Source of the DNA: Austropuccinia psidii
Taxonomy: Eukaryota > Basidiomycota > Pucciniomycetes > Pucciniales > Sphaerophragmiaceae
NCBI GenBank assembly: GCA_023105745.1
Contig: JALGQZ010000003.1
Coordinates: 73,382,696-73,446,695, forward strand
Length of the DNA stretch: 64,000 bases
Reading direction: 5' to 3'
Shown: piece after piece, positions 11,528-22,063 of the stretch
Numbering within the stretch: position 1 is the stretch's first letter
Layout: the number at the start of each line of letters is the position of its first letter
Made by a program: the position numbers and the translations under genes
Notes under the pieces: model-generated
Databases searched by the model: none
What the model was told of the DNA's origin: nothing
What the model saw: the letters and a program-made list of their open reading frames with translations, nothing else

Positions 11528-12768
11528 CTAGTTATCTCTACCCAAGTCATCAAAAGTTCTCTGGAAATCATTTATCAACTCATCTTCATACCAGGCAAAT
11601 TTTGCAGCCATCTCTTCAGAAGCAGTACCTGGAATAGTCCTGTCATTGGCATACATAATCACCTCTCTGCTATTTCTATCAACCCTCCTGAATAATCTGG
11701 CCACAGCATCTTGATTTTCACTAGCCGCATTGGGATCTTCTCTGGTAACCCGGATAGGCCAACGTTCTCTTCTTTGAAAAACTTGAGCGGCAGGAAACGG
11801 CAAAGGAGACAATCCATCTCTTCTTCTGCTGGAGCTGGCCACAGGTTGGAGTTGACGGGAGGTGTTTATGGGTGAGTTTCTGGGCTGTTGAACTGGAGAT
11901 GGTCTTACTGCTGGATTCAAGGCAGGCCTGGTGGTATGGGAAGTAGTTGGTGAAGGAGGAGGAAGGGTTGTAGGAATGGAAGCAAGCATTGGTTGGAAGG
12001 TTCTTGGAGTGCTGGGAATCACTTGGCTTTGGAATCTGGTGTTGGCAAGAGGTTGAGAAGAGGAAATGCTGGATGGATGGCCACTTGAATGAGGAATAAC
12101 TTGAGCTTCTTCACCATCCAACTCATCACTTCCTTCAGCATCTGGATCTGTTGGGGAATCAACAATTCTTCTTAGTTTTTTCACTACTTTCACCACTCCA
12201 TCAGCATTGGTCCTTGAAATTGGGATTTCTGAGCTGTAGTGTATGGGCCTACCACCAATTGGAATGGGCCCTCCAACATTAGTCCATCTGGCCACATCCC
12301 TCTGCCTGGAACCAGTCACTACATCAAAATATCAGTATCAATTCAACCAAGAAATGCAAATCACTCACATTGAGAAAATCCAGAAGTGGCATCAGGGGTA
12401 GGTTCCTCAAGAATAAGGAATTCCTGCCCATAAGGCCCATCCTTCCTACTCCATAAGTGCCTCCTGACCTGGGACAAAGTTGATCCGGTACGGCGGCATG
12501 GCTTCTTCCCAATAAAGCAGAAATGGCATTTTGACGATCGAGGATTGTAATGTTGGAAGCAATCCTTACCCCTGGCCAAACACTCAGTACAGGCAGGATC
12601 AAGAACTTCAACTGCTCTGAACCCATCATATGTTTGGGAGGGGTCAAAATGGCCAGAAGACGCCATGGAGGGAGAAGACAATCGACTGAAGACGCCAGAA
12701 CCATGAAGAACAGACGGTGGCGGTGCAGAAGGGGAAGATTCAGTGAGTTCAGTCAGTTTGGAACTCAT
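11528..12768 (-). CDS. CV-A antisense gene: spliced, Zn2Cys6-like protein (396 aa)
   Basis: Two exons on the strand opposite gag-pol: exon 1 12768-12369 (ATG at 12768), exon 2 12318-11528. The 50-nt intron is GTGAGT...GTAG and splicing joins FSQ to LTGSRQRDV in frame. Exon 1 encodes six cysteines spaced CX2CX6CX10CX2CX6C (CTEC, KDC, KCHFC, KPC), matching the spacing rule of fungal Gal4-type zinc clusters. The basic residues usual inside that motif are reduced. Exon 2 is Pro/Ser-rich and ends in an acidic helical segment. CV-B carries the same gene with identical exon lengths and few substitutions, so the protein is maintained. Its role is unknown; a DNA-binding regulator of the element is an inference. 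Confidence 0.8.
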
Positions 12769-12978
12769 AACTGAAGAATGTGCAAGCAGATGATTCAAGA
12801 CGTCAGAATCAATCCACTCCACATCAAGAAAAAAGAAATTCGACTCAAGGAAATGGGGCCATAACTCAATTATGCCCCACCTCAAAGCCTCTAAGGTGAA
12901 GGTTCACACCCCTTTGGGGCTGAACTCATCACCCAGGGCCTCCCCTGCAACTTTGGGGGAGGCCAAGATCTTGATGGT

Positions 12979-13003
12979 CCTGGACCCCTTCAATGGGTCC
13001 AGG
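12979..13003. other. Hairpin in CV 3' region
   Basis: Perfect 9-bp arms CCTGGACCC and GGGTCCAGG separated by 7 nt, upstream of the antisense gene. Present at the equivalent place in CV-B. Confidence 0.7.
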
Positions 13004-13120
13004 CCATATATGGTGAAATTTGGGAATGGGCCATTTCTGGGCCCCTTGGTCACCCTGGGTCCCCAGCAAATTTGGGCCCAGGGGCTCCATTTTGGTCCTG
13101 GGGGCCTCCAATAGCCCCCA

Positions 13121-13170
13121 TGGACCGCGGACCGCGGCGTACGGTCCACAGCCCGCGGACCGTAGGACCC
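13121..13170. promoter_or_regulatory. CGG/CCG-rich palindromic patch upstream of the antisense gene
   Basis: A CpG-dense island in otherwise CpG-poor DNA, with three CCGCGG palindromes, ACCGCGG direct repeats and GTACGGTCC/GGACCGTA inverted units. It lies about 353 bp upstream of the antisense ATG at 12768. The CV-B equivalent is 51411-51470. CGG triplets are the known binding unit of Gal4-type zinc-cluster proteins. The regulatory role is inferred from position and sequence only. Confidence 0.45.
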
Positions 13171-13748
13171 CAAAGACTCAAAAAGGCCTATTATGGCCAA
13201 AAATCAAAAAAAAATGCCCCAATCACTAAAACACCCAACAAGGCCAAAAAGGCCATAAAAAGCAAATTGCATCAAGATCACTCAGGATGGAGGCCACAGC
13301 CCAAAACCCACTTGGAGGGCTGTCTGAGGCCAACTCCTTGGATAATGGGGACAAGACCCCTTGGAGGAAAGTTTCATTCCTTTTTTGGATTAAGTCTGGG
13401 CCAATGAGTACAAGTCATATACTCATTGGGCACCAATTGTTGAGCACAAGTGCTCAATGGCCTTTATTCTGGGATATATCCCAAGGCCACATCCCAAGGC
13501 ATGGCTGATTGAATCAAAAGAAAAGAATGGCATATTCTGGAAGGAATACTCACTCAAGCTTGGAAAAAGGGGGGAATCAATTGAATTTGGCAGGGAAGAA
13601 GTAATGAAGGATTTTCAGGATAATGGTAAAGAGGAAAGAAAATTAAAAAGAAAATTTTTTGAAAAAAATGTGGGGATATTGAGATGCCACTCAACAGTGG
13701 CAGGGTATTATGGTGTTCAGGAGCCCACCAGTTTCAAGAGGGGGATAC

Positions 13749-14517
13749 TGTAACAACCATCCATCAGGGGTAAGGGTATTCATTCATACACCCACTCAAA
13801 CACCCCAAATCAGCAAATCCAGTATCTGCATTAGCATTCAGTTTCAGCAATCTTCATTCTGAAACATGCATACAGCTTGGTACATCCATACAGCCTGTCA
13901 ACACCTGTACAGGTTGGATTCACCCAATACAGTTTCAATACACCAATAGGGAACTGTATGATCACTCAAATACACCACACCTCTTGTACAGGTTCTGTAC
14001 AGCCGTACAGGACCTGTACTGGCCAGACTCAATTCAATCATCAAATATTCTCATGAAAATTCTTCCTCTGGATCAGGGCTGGTGATTCTCACATATACCA
14101 GCCCCTCTTTCTCCCCCCTGGTGACTTTTCCCCAGTTAATTAATTTAGTTTATTTATTATTTTATAATTATTCTTATCCTTATATTTGGGTATTATAATT
14201 ATTTAATCTTAAGTTAGTCTTTGCCTTTTCTCTTCGCCTGTACAGTATGAGTTGGGTGGCCATATCCTTATTAACCCTTCTCTTTTCATTCTGACAGGTT
14301 GAAACAGTGGACTTGGACTTGTTTGTGGTTGGCTCTTCTATTTCTTACTCTTATTCTTTGTTGCTGCTTTTTCTCATATTTTTATTATAGTAATTCATCC
14401 CTTACACTCTTAAGTGTATCTTTCCTTATCCTATCCTTGAGCCCTCCATAAGTGAGTCCAGTTTACTGAGTGCCAGGCCCTCTTCACTTCGAAGAGCCCC
14501 TGTGACAGTGCATGCAC
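13749..14517 (+). repeat. 3' LTR of CV-A (769 bp)
   Basis: Starts TGTAACAACC just after a purine tract (CAAGAGGGGGATAC) and ends GCCCCTGTGACA. Nearly identical to the CV-B LTRs (762 bp). Contains an array of GTACAG-type palindromes and the AGTTAATTAATTTA segment that pairs with the primer site in CV-B. The right flank starts GTGCA; the matching left flank is outside the window. Confidence 0.95.
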
Positions 14518-15263
14518 ATTCGCTATATGCATGCAGGCTCAATTAGTATTACACCTTCCTAATCTGTACAGCCAACACTGTAGTAGGCAGCAGGGCTGGA
14601 TATGCGGTCCCAAATCGGTTTGAAGTACGACTTCATTAAAAAAACATTTGGTCGTACTGGAACTTGCGAGATATGTAATCACTATGTCCTCATTAAGTAC
14701 CATACCTGATAAGGTCATTGTCAGTTCCAGTCTAACCAGGATTTAATTCAATAAAAATTGTATTCCGTTATTCAAAATATTTTGTTATCATCTCTTTTTC
14801 TCACGGCTCAAAACAAAATCTTATCAATTTTAAATTGTGTTTGTTATAATTTCAATTGAACATCATTTATTGTAGTTCGCAAAGGACATGTATTAAGCAA
14901 AAATGAATTGTAAGTGGGATTAAGGAAGCTATCAGTCATTGTAGCTATAATTGATGAATTAAATAGTCGTTTAATTGGAATGAGTTTTTGGAAAGATCAT
15001 ATATTTGTGCTCATTATAAACAAATGAGAATTAAAGAAAATGATTAAAAAATTATAAATAAAAATGATAAAACATTTGAGATACATGAGATGTTGCGCAA
15101 AATAATTAGTTGGGATTTATTCAGTGCGTAGTTGCTATTTGATTGGTCAGTTTCAGTTCTGCACGAAAAAAAAGCGCGTTGGAACTGTTAAGTCTGGTAG
15201 AATTAACAACCTAAATCAGTTTAGCCGAACTGCACGGAATAACCGACATGACAGCCTTGGTAC

Positions 15264-15301
15264 GCAGTACACCTTTGTAAATGTATACTGAGGTGTACTG
15301 C
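15264..15301. other. Hairpin with perfect 11-bp arms
   Basis: GCAGTACACCT (15264-15274) and AGGTGTACTGC (15291-15301) with a 16-nt loop. Function unknown. Confidence 0.75.
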
Positions 15302-15776
15302 AAAAGCTGTTCAGCAATGTAACATGCAATCACGTCAAGCCATCAAGTCATATATCTCAACTGCATCCCTTTGATGCACCTTGTTGGACAGCTCTGCCTA
15401 ACTCCAGCACAGATGCGCGTGTAATCCAAGTTAATGTAAGTGGGTGATATTGGGGCAAACTTTGACTGGCCGCGCGTGCTCATTGGCGGGCAGCCACACA
15501 CTTTCTCATATGCACCACCCGACAGGTCATACGCAGGCAACTTTCACACGCCTGGAAGACATTTTACTTCCAGTCTTCCAACTGGCTATTTTCTTGGTCG
15601 GGTGTTCAGCTGCACTGCAGACGCTCACCTGCTTGCGCATGGAAACCTGAGGTCAATCAGTATGGATTTTCTTCAGCCTCATCCACTTTAGAATAATCCC
15701 GGCCTATGATTGTGTCGGGATCTCCCACTCCGGGTCATTTTCAGCACGTTCTCAAGCGCCCCACGCAATCAAACTC

Positions 15777-15802
15777 ATGTTCGGTGGCACGCCACCGAAC
15801 AT
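15777..15802. other. Hairpin H1, perfect 12-bp arms
   Basis: ATGTTCGGTGGC (15777-15788), 2-nt loop AC, GCCACCGAACAT (15791-15802). Related in sequence to H2 (15911-15934) and H3 (21674-21703). Confidence 0.8.
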
Positions 15803-15910
15803 ATCTTACCCGCCCACACACACATCTCTACAGTGAGTTTGCCCTTTGACACAGCCATCATTGCCCAGTAGGTCCCTGTGCGAAAATTAACCTGGGGATG
15901 ATACGCTCAT

Positions 15911-15934
15911 TGTTCGCTGTCACACCAGCGAACA
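15911..15934. other. Hairpin H2, perfect 9-bp arms
   Basis: TGTTCGCTG (15911-15919), loop TCACAC, CAGCGAACA (15926-15934). A variant of the H1 motif about 110 bp away. Confidence 0.75.
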
Positions 15935-16301
15935 TGGGCGCATGCCTCTAATATGCCCCTCCACAATAAGTTGCTACAACCCACCCAATTTCGGATATGC
16001 TAATGTCAACCTTGTTCCACCAAAGGTTTCGTAAATTGCTGCAGATCCAGCAAAATATCGGTGCACCCACAATTTTGCCACCTTGCCTTGATATATGCCC
16101 CAAATTGGATATGAAAATTATCAGCCCAAGACGCCCACCCCCATCATGACCATGCACGTAACCACAGGCCATCCCCCTTTTGGCCTGTTGCTGCCACTCA
16201 TATAAGTTCCCCACCTGCGCTTATTCCTCTTCATTCCCTTTAGCTAACCCTTCCCAATCATATAATTTCCAACTGTCCCCAAATAATTTAAAATAGCCAT
16301 C

Positions 16302-18734
16302 ATGTCAACCCCTTCACAACCACTTTGCATTGGGATGATTAATATTTGTATTCAAATAAATAGTGATATAACCTTAAAGCCTGAGAATTCCCACTTAGGT
16401 TCTTGGATTATCCTATGGCACGATCAACACAACATATTCGTATATCTCCCCAATCACCAGCATGCTATTGGCTCTCTCCCGGGAACCCTTTCCCAAACGT
16501 TGATACCATTCCTTGGGGCATCAAAAACGTTCATGCACTGTGGTCCTGGTGGGGCATGAATTGAAAATTGCCAATCCAATCCTACTCAAATATTATTTCT
16601 TGAGGGAGTATTTATGACTGATGCCAATGATCCCTCCTCATCTCAGAAACCCAATCTAGCATTGATGTTCTTCACATGGTATCCAAACATTCTATTCATA
16701 ATGGAAAGCTTTCGAACACAAGATTTCAAGCTTAAAATGCCCAAAGAATATGACTGTACTACTCATTGTCAATGTCAACTCTTTACTCCGACATTTCCCG
16801 CTTCAAACTCGACGCCTGCTTCATATCCTGTTGTTTCATCATTGATTTCCAAGCAAAAACTGATACAATTACCCAGTGGATCAGACCTCCCCATGATAAC
16901 CCCGCCCCATGCCATTATTCAAACCCCCCTCCTCCCTCATCAAAAGACCGGACTAGCTTTTCTCTGGGATCGAGAAATCCCCAATGGCCAATCAGCCCGT
17001 AACCTTTGGGCAACCTCACCCCCAGGATCCACTTTTAATGCCAGGCACATCATTACAAACAAGGTCGTTAGCTCATTTGAATCCCTTTTGACCAATACCC
17101 CTCTTGGAGGGCTGCTCGCGGATGATATGGGATTAGGTAAAACCATTCAGACCATTTGTCTAATTGGTACCTCCAAGGAGCGGATGATTGCAAACCCCCA
17201 TTGCTCCACGCCCACCATGATCATCTGCCCCCCTCGCTTAATTACCAACTGGCAATCAGAAATATCCAAGCATGCTCAGGCTGGAGCGCTGCATGCCAAA
17301 ATCTACCATGGTCCCACTCGTCACTCATTATCCCAAGCCGGCATCTTAAAATATGATATCATCATCACTTCTTACAGTACTATCACCCAAGAATTTAAGC
17401 AAACCAATCCCTCTACATCATTCATTTTTCAAATCAATTGGCATTGTATAATCTTGGATGAAGCACAGTGAGTGGCTGAGCTTAAATGATTCAAATTACC
17501 TTTTATATGCAATAACCCTTGCCCCGTCTTATAGCTATATTCGCTCTCAATACACTGCCACTCACCGTGCCATTAATAGCCTCCTTTCATCCCGTCGAAT
17601 ATGTTTAACGGGGACACCTATTCACAACACCATTTATGACCTTTTGGGCATAATATCATTCATCACTCAACCCCAGAGAGCCGATCAAGATAACTGGTCA
17701 CCATTCATCCTGAGTAGTCTTTCAAAAGGTTGCAATGATATTTTGCATTTGGCATTGCGGCATTTAAGTTTGCGCCGCACCAAAACCACACATCTCGAAT
17801 CCCTCCCCACTATTAGCCATCATTATGAGCTGCTCCCACTCAACCCGACCATGCAGCAAGAATATTCCACATTATATGAAGAATTCCTATCATCCAAAAG
17901 CAAAGGACCTGGAGAGTTTTTCAGAAATATTAATAAGCTGCAAATATGTTGTAACCATCACATCATGCTTAACACAATTGCGGAGGCAGAGTTGGAAGAC
18001 CCCGAGGGCAGGACCACTCAGGATAACTCCCCAACAATCACACGAACTATTGTGGATGTGGAAACATGCATGATGAGTAGTAAAATTGCACACCTCCTAC
18101 AAAGCTTAATGAGGAACAAACAAACAAGGTGTGGTCCAACGAAATCGGTGGTTTATACCCAATGGACCCAATTTCTAGATTTGTGCGTTAATTCTAATAT
18201 GCATCCATTACCAATTGACTCCATCTGACTTTTTTATATTGTAGAATTGGTATTGCTCTTTCCCATCACTCTATCCTTTCAGCACGAATTGATGGAACAA
18301 TTACACCACGAGCGCAGGACAAGGCGCTTGAGAATTTCTTCAATAATCCTGAATGTGAAGTACTCATTGCATCCATTGCCGCGGCTGGAACTGGCCTCAA
18401 TATAACTTGTGCTAATATAGTCTATTTAATGGTGAGGGGCCCCCCAAAATTCTCCCCTGATTTTCAGACCCTGACATCCACATATCCAGGAGCCCAATTG
18501 GAACCCAGCCATTGAGGCTCAGGCTGTTGATCGTCTACATCGTATTGGCCAACAACGACCTGTACAGGTCATCCACTATATCACTCCTCATTCAGTTGAG
18601 GTCAACATGTGGAAGGTACCTTTCAAGCTCATCTTTCACTTGATTGTATTACTATTCTGAAATCCTTCCTTATGGGAATGCCATATTCCAATCACCAATA
18701 GGTCCAAGAAAAGAAAAAATCATTAACTGCGTGA
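16302..18734 (+). pseudogene. SNF2/HLTF-RAD16-like helicase gene, five exons, one in-frame TGA
   Basis: Exons: 16302-17467, 17535-18182, 18245-18431, 18490-18615, 18702-18734 (final TGA); introns of 58-86 nt with GT...AG ends, all phases consistent. SNF2 motifs appear in order: LLPHQKTGLAFLWDRE, Walker A LADDMGLGKT, a DEAH box restored by splicing intron 1 (DEA|H-YIRSQ), CLTGTPIHN, LRRTK, VVYTQWTQFLDL, AAAGTGLN, and DRLHRIGQQRPVQV. These belong to ATP-driven chromatin remodelers. The RING finger of RAD5/HLTF is absent. The frame from ATG 16302 is broken only by TGA at 16557-16559, then continues open. So it is either a pseudogene by one nonsense change or a 615-aa protein starting at ATG 16614. 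It lies in a block with a Tnp2 transposase and may be transposon-associated. Confidence 0.82.
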
Positions 18735-19041
18735 GCCTTACTGATATTATATAATTTGTGATTGACAAAGTTGATAACTCCTGTTGACTCTGGCACAGGT
18801 TCACAATTATGAACACCATGAGCTGGATCGAACTTCTTCAATATTTCCTCAATGAAAATGAGCAATAGAGTATTATTGCTAAGGGAGACGGTGATACATT
18901 TCAATTCATATTGTCTATATTCTAACATATTTAGCAAGTTGTTGCATCCTTAAGAGATAATAATCAGATTTTATTACACCTGCACAAATAATTCACAAAA
19001 TTTTAATTTGTCACAGTGCTATACCGTGACAAATTACTAAG
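18735..19041. other. Gap between convergent genes, with hairpin at 19005-19035
   Basis: Separates the 3' ends of the SNF2-like gene (plus) and the 645-codon gene (minus). The only clear structure is a hairpin with perfect 10-bp arms AATTTGTCAC (19005-19014) and GTGACAAATT (19026-19035), beside the stop codon at 19042. A role in 3'-end formation is possible but unproven. Confidence 0.6.
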
Positions 19042-21103
19042 TTATTGCAGAGCATCACCATTCGGCCTAATAACTGGCATGTCAAGTATTTTGAGGGCAA
19101 TAGTCTGCATCTTACTACAGCCCTTGAGCCAATCTTGATCAAATACCTGAAATGATAGGCCTTCCGGAATATCACCATCATCTGTCAATTGTAATTCTGG
19201 CAATCTATCAATAGTTTTTTTACCCTTTTTTTTAATCCGATTACAAAACTCTATGTCTCTATCCATTTTCAATACCAAATCATTAAATAACTGGGAGCGC
19301 CAGCGTAATCCCACTTTGCGGTAAACTTGACGGCCATTTTCCAGTACCTCCTCAGTATCTGAGCATACTCGAGGGCCATTGAATTGTGATGCTAGAATGG
19401 GAAATTTAGCCGTATCACACCATTCACAACGGCGCTCACAGGTCTGCACATAATCAAGTAGATCATCATCAGACTTGGTCCACAATGAAGAAGAGATACA
19501 GTAACTAACTCTTTGACGAATCTTTGCAAGATTTTGATTCTCCTTCTTTTTTACCAAATACTCCGCATCCTTTTGAATAGACTTCCATTCTCTTTCCAAA
19601 TAAGTGAAATATTGCTCCATTAAAGCTGCCACGACCCCATAGTTGTTATGATCCTTGTTCCAACAGTAGTGATGATACTCAGTGCTGACAAGTGCGAGAC
19701 GGAATGTACGGTAAAACACCATAGACATCAGCTTGTTGAACGGATGTTGCCATGAGCTCTCCCAGTCCCAAGTGAATCGCTTTAGTCCTAGCCTGTGGAG
19801 CTCATTTTCGCAGTAGCTTTGGAAACCCTGAGACTGAACCTGTGTTGATGGCTCATTGAAAACATCCTCGGGGAAATAACCGAGATGACCAGCCACTTGA
19901 ATTGCAATTTCACGCTCTTCTGTGCTGGGTGGTGCTGGTAGTGAGGAAAAATCCTTATCCCTAACTTTGAGTAGGAACAGGCAATGTGCGTGTACTGCTG
20001 ATCTCATTCCATGGACATTCTCTGGAAGTTCTGCCTTCAGCCATTTTTGTTGCTCCTTCTGGCTTGCAAGTTTTGCCACATTGTGAGCTTTGCGGGCCTG
20101 GTTCCTTTGCTGTCTGACCTCGGATTGTTGAAGCATACTCTGGGTAAGGCCCAGCTGAGGATGGGTGAACTCACTATTTGATTGAGTGCCTTGCTCATGC
20201 GCTGTGAAATTGTCCCTCCTTGGTTCATCATTTCTTTCACTTTGAGTCGGAGACATGTTCTCATCCTCATCATCCACAATTCTTTCTCTTGATGTACTGG
20301 CATGACCCGTTCTTGGTTTGGAGGCATATGGATGATGACGTCCAGTGACTTTCTCTTTATGGACCAGAGGTGAAGACGCATAAAGTTCATCCCCTGCCAT
20401 GCAAATCATCAGTTAACACATCAAAACATTAATGAAGACTGGTCATCCTCACGATCTTCAATTGGCTCCTGAGATTGGACTGACTTGCCTTTAGGTGCCA
20501 TATCTAACCCATGAAACAAACATATCAAATTGTGAATAAGTTTCTACTCCAAAATTCAAATGACTTACTTTGATGAAGCGTCAATCCTGGATTTCCCTCC
20601 GACAGACCACTCCAAGTTACATTTTCCAAAGGTCTTTTTCGTCACCCCCCATCAAGCCGCCTTTCATTGCCCACATGAACCTGAGATCCTGATGGAATAT
20701 TGAGGTTTGCCTGTTTACTTTGTCCAAAGGGATCCTGGGATGCGACTTGATTCCGACCGGGGTTAAGGAGGAACTCACGTGGAAATTTTGATTGGGGATT
20801 AGCATTTGATGAGATTTGAGGTGTGCCTTCCGGCCCCTCAGACACATGCATTTGTGTATTAGTGGGATTCAGGGGAATTGGAGTGACAGAAATATTTGGG
20901 ATCGCCCAAGTGCTGGAAGTTGGAGCCTTCGGATTTCCCACATCAATGTTAAGACCTGATACATTCATTGAGGATGCAATAGGGGTTGTGAGAGGAATGT
21001 TGGGACTCAATGGTGCTTGTGTTTGAACATATTCTATGCTAGATTCACTATCTGAGTCATGAACAGAATCTGAACGGGATTGATGTGACTTGGAAGATGA
21101 CAT
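19042..21103 (-). pseudogene. Unknown 645-codon gene, three exons, one in-frame TGA
   Basis: Exons on the minus strand: 21103-20569 (ATG at 21103), 20503-20453, 20393-19042 (TAA). The introns (65 and 59 nt) have GTAAGT...TTAG and GTGAGG...GCAG ends and keep the frame throughout. The frame is broken only at codon 154 by TGA (20644-20642), after which exon 1 stays open (RKRPLENVTW...). The N-terminal third is Ser/Pro/Asn-rich and looks disordered. The C-terminal exon is a compact-looking, charged and aromatic region with a Cys cluster (CERRCEWC). I recognise no named domain; similar proteins occur, from memory, as multicopy families in rust genomes. It is divergent from the transposase gene and convergent with the SNF2-like gene, which suggests transposon association. 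Confidence 0.7.
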
Positions 21104-22063
21104 AAGGGCCGAAAAAGTACAGTAATATTTTTAACTTGATAAAACAGTTCAGTATTGTGATAAAATAGAGGGATATGAGATGAGAGTTTTTCAAATTTAG
21201 AATAGAGAAATTCTATGAATAGTTGGAACCAAGTGTTGTGTGGAAGTCGGATAAGACTCTTTTGAGGAGAATCCTCCCTGCCTCCTCTTGAGCTCCTCCG
21301 CTTTTGTCAGAAACCACCCTGCACGGCCTACCAGCATATAATGTGATATTTCCTTGATCTGAAAGGGGACCCATAATCCATAAGTAATCATATTTGGTAA
21401 CATTTCCGCCTCCCCATTGTCACATTTTGTGAATTATCCAAACTGCCAATATATGCATTGAAATTCCACAACATTGTACATCTGTAAAGGGGTATATTCA
21501 TGAAGGATTTACCCACAAAAGAGACATCACCTTTTCACGAAAGGCAAGACAATCCAAATCACATTCCAACTGATTCAAAGCCCGCCGCACTCAAACCAAA
21601 TACCAAGACTTTAGCTGCACTCCAACCCCTTATGTAATAGAGTTATATAGTTATGTCTGTAATAAGGCTTAAACCATATACGATGGCGTGCCAGCGTACA
21701 TGGATTAAATGTTAATCCCCTCAATTCAATGGTAACACTTCACTAATGGAACCCCCTCAATGGTCAAACCCGCACTATCACAATGTGTAAAGAAACTAGA
21801 ATATGTATGAGCATTGAGCAGCATGGCATTTTACCCAATTAAACGCCTAACCAATTCCGCCATCCAGATGAGACATGTTACACTTTATCCACTGCAGCTC
21901 ATGCACCATTACAAATGGGATAAAATCCTCAGCTGGCTCAAATCATCTCCCCCTTCATAAATAATCACTGAATTTTATTTCCAATTAATAACACTCCTAA
22001 ATACTTTCAAATCAACCATAGATAGTTATACAAAAACCAACCATACTCCCAATTCCTACAGCA
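21104..22063. promoter_or_regulatory. Divergent intergenic region (unknown gene / Tnp2 transposase)
   Basis: 960 bp between two head-to-head genes, so it should hold both promoters. No gene seen. Contains hairpin H3: CCATATACGATGGC (21674-21687), 2-nt loop, GCCAGCGTACATGG (21690-21703), 12 of 14 paired, related to H1 and H2. Confidence 0.55.

Larger units (their letters stand above)
8733..14517 (+). mobile_element. CV-A: 3' half of a chromovirus (Ty3/gypsy)
   Basis: Collinear with CV-B from 47028 through its 3' LTR: end of RT, RNase H, integrase, chromodomain, 3' untranslated block, antisense gene, CG-rich palindromic patch and 3' LTR. The 5' LTR, gag and first 561 codons of pol lie left of the window because F1-a is inserted at this point. 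Confidence 0.93.
14518..16301. other. Non-coding block upstream of the SNF2-like gene
   Basis: No open frame here looks like a gene. More GC-rich than the flanking LTRs. It contains three clear hairpins (15264-15301, 15777-15802, 15911-15934), described separately. The part just before 16302 presumably holds the SNF2 promoter; no specific box is convincing. Confidence 0.6.

Noticed and set aside
12904..13229. Pro/Gly-rich frames on both strands around the CG-rich patch
   Set aside because: Driven by GGGCCC-type composition; frames overlap on both strands and are not equally preserved in CV-B.
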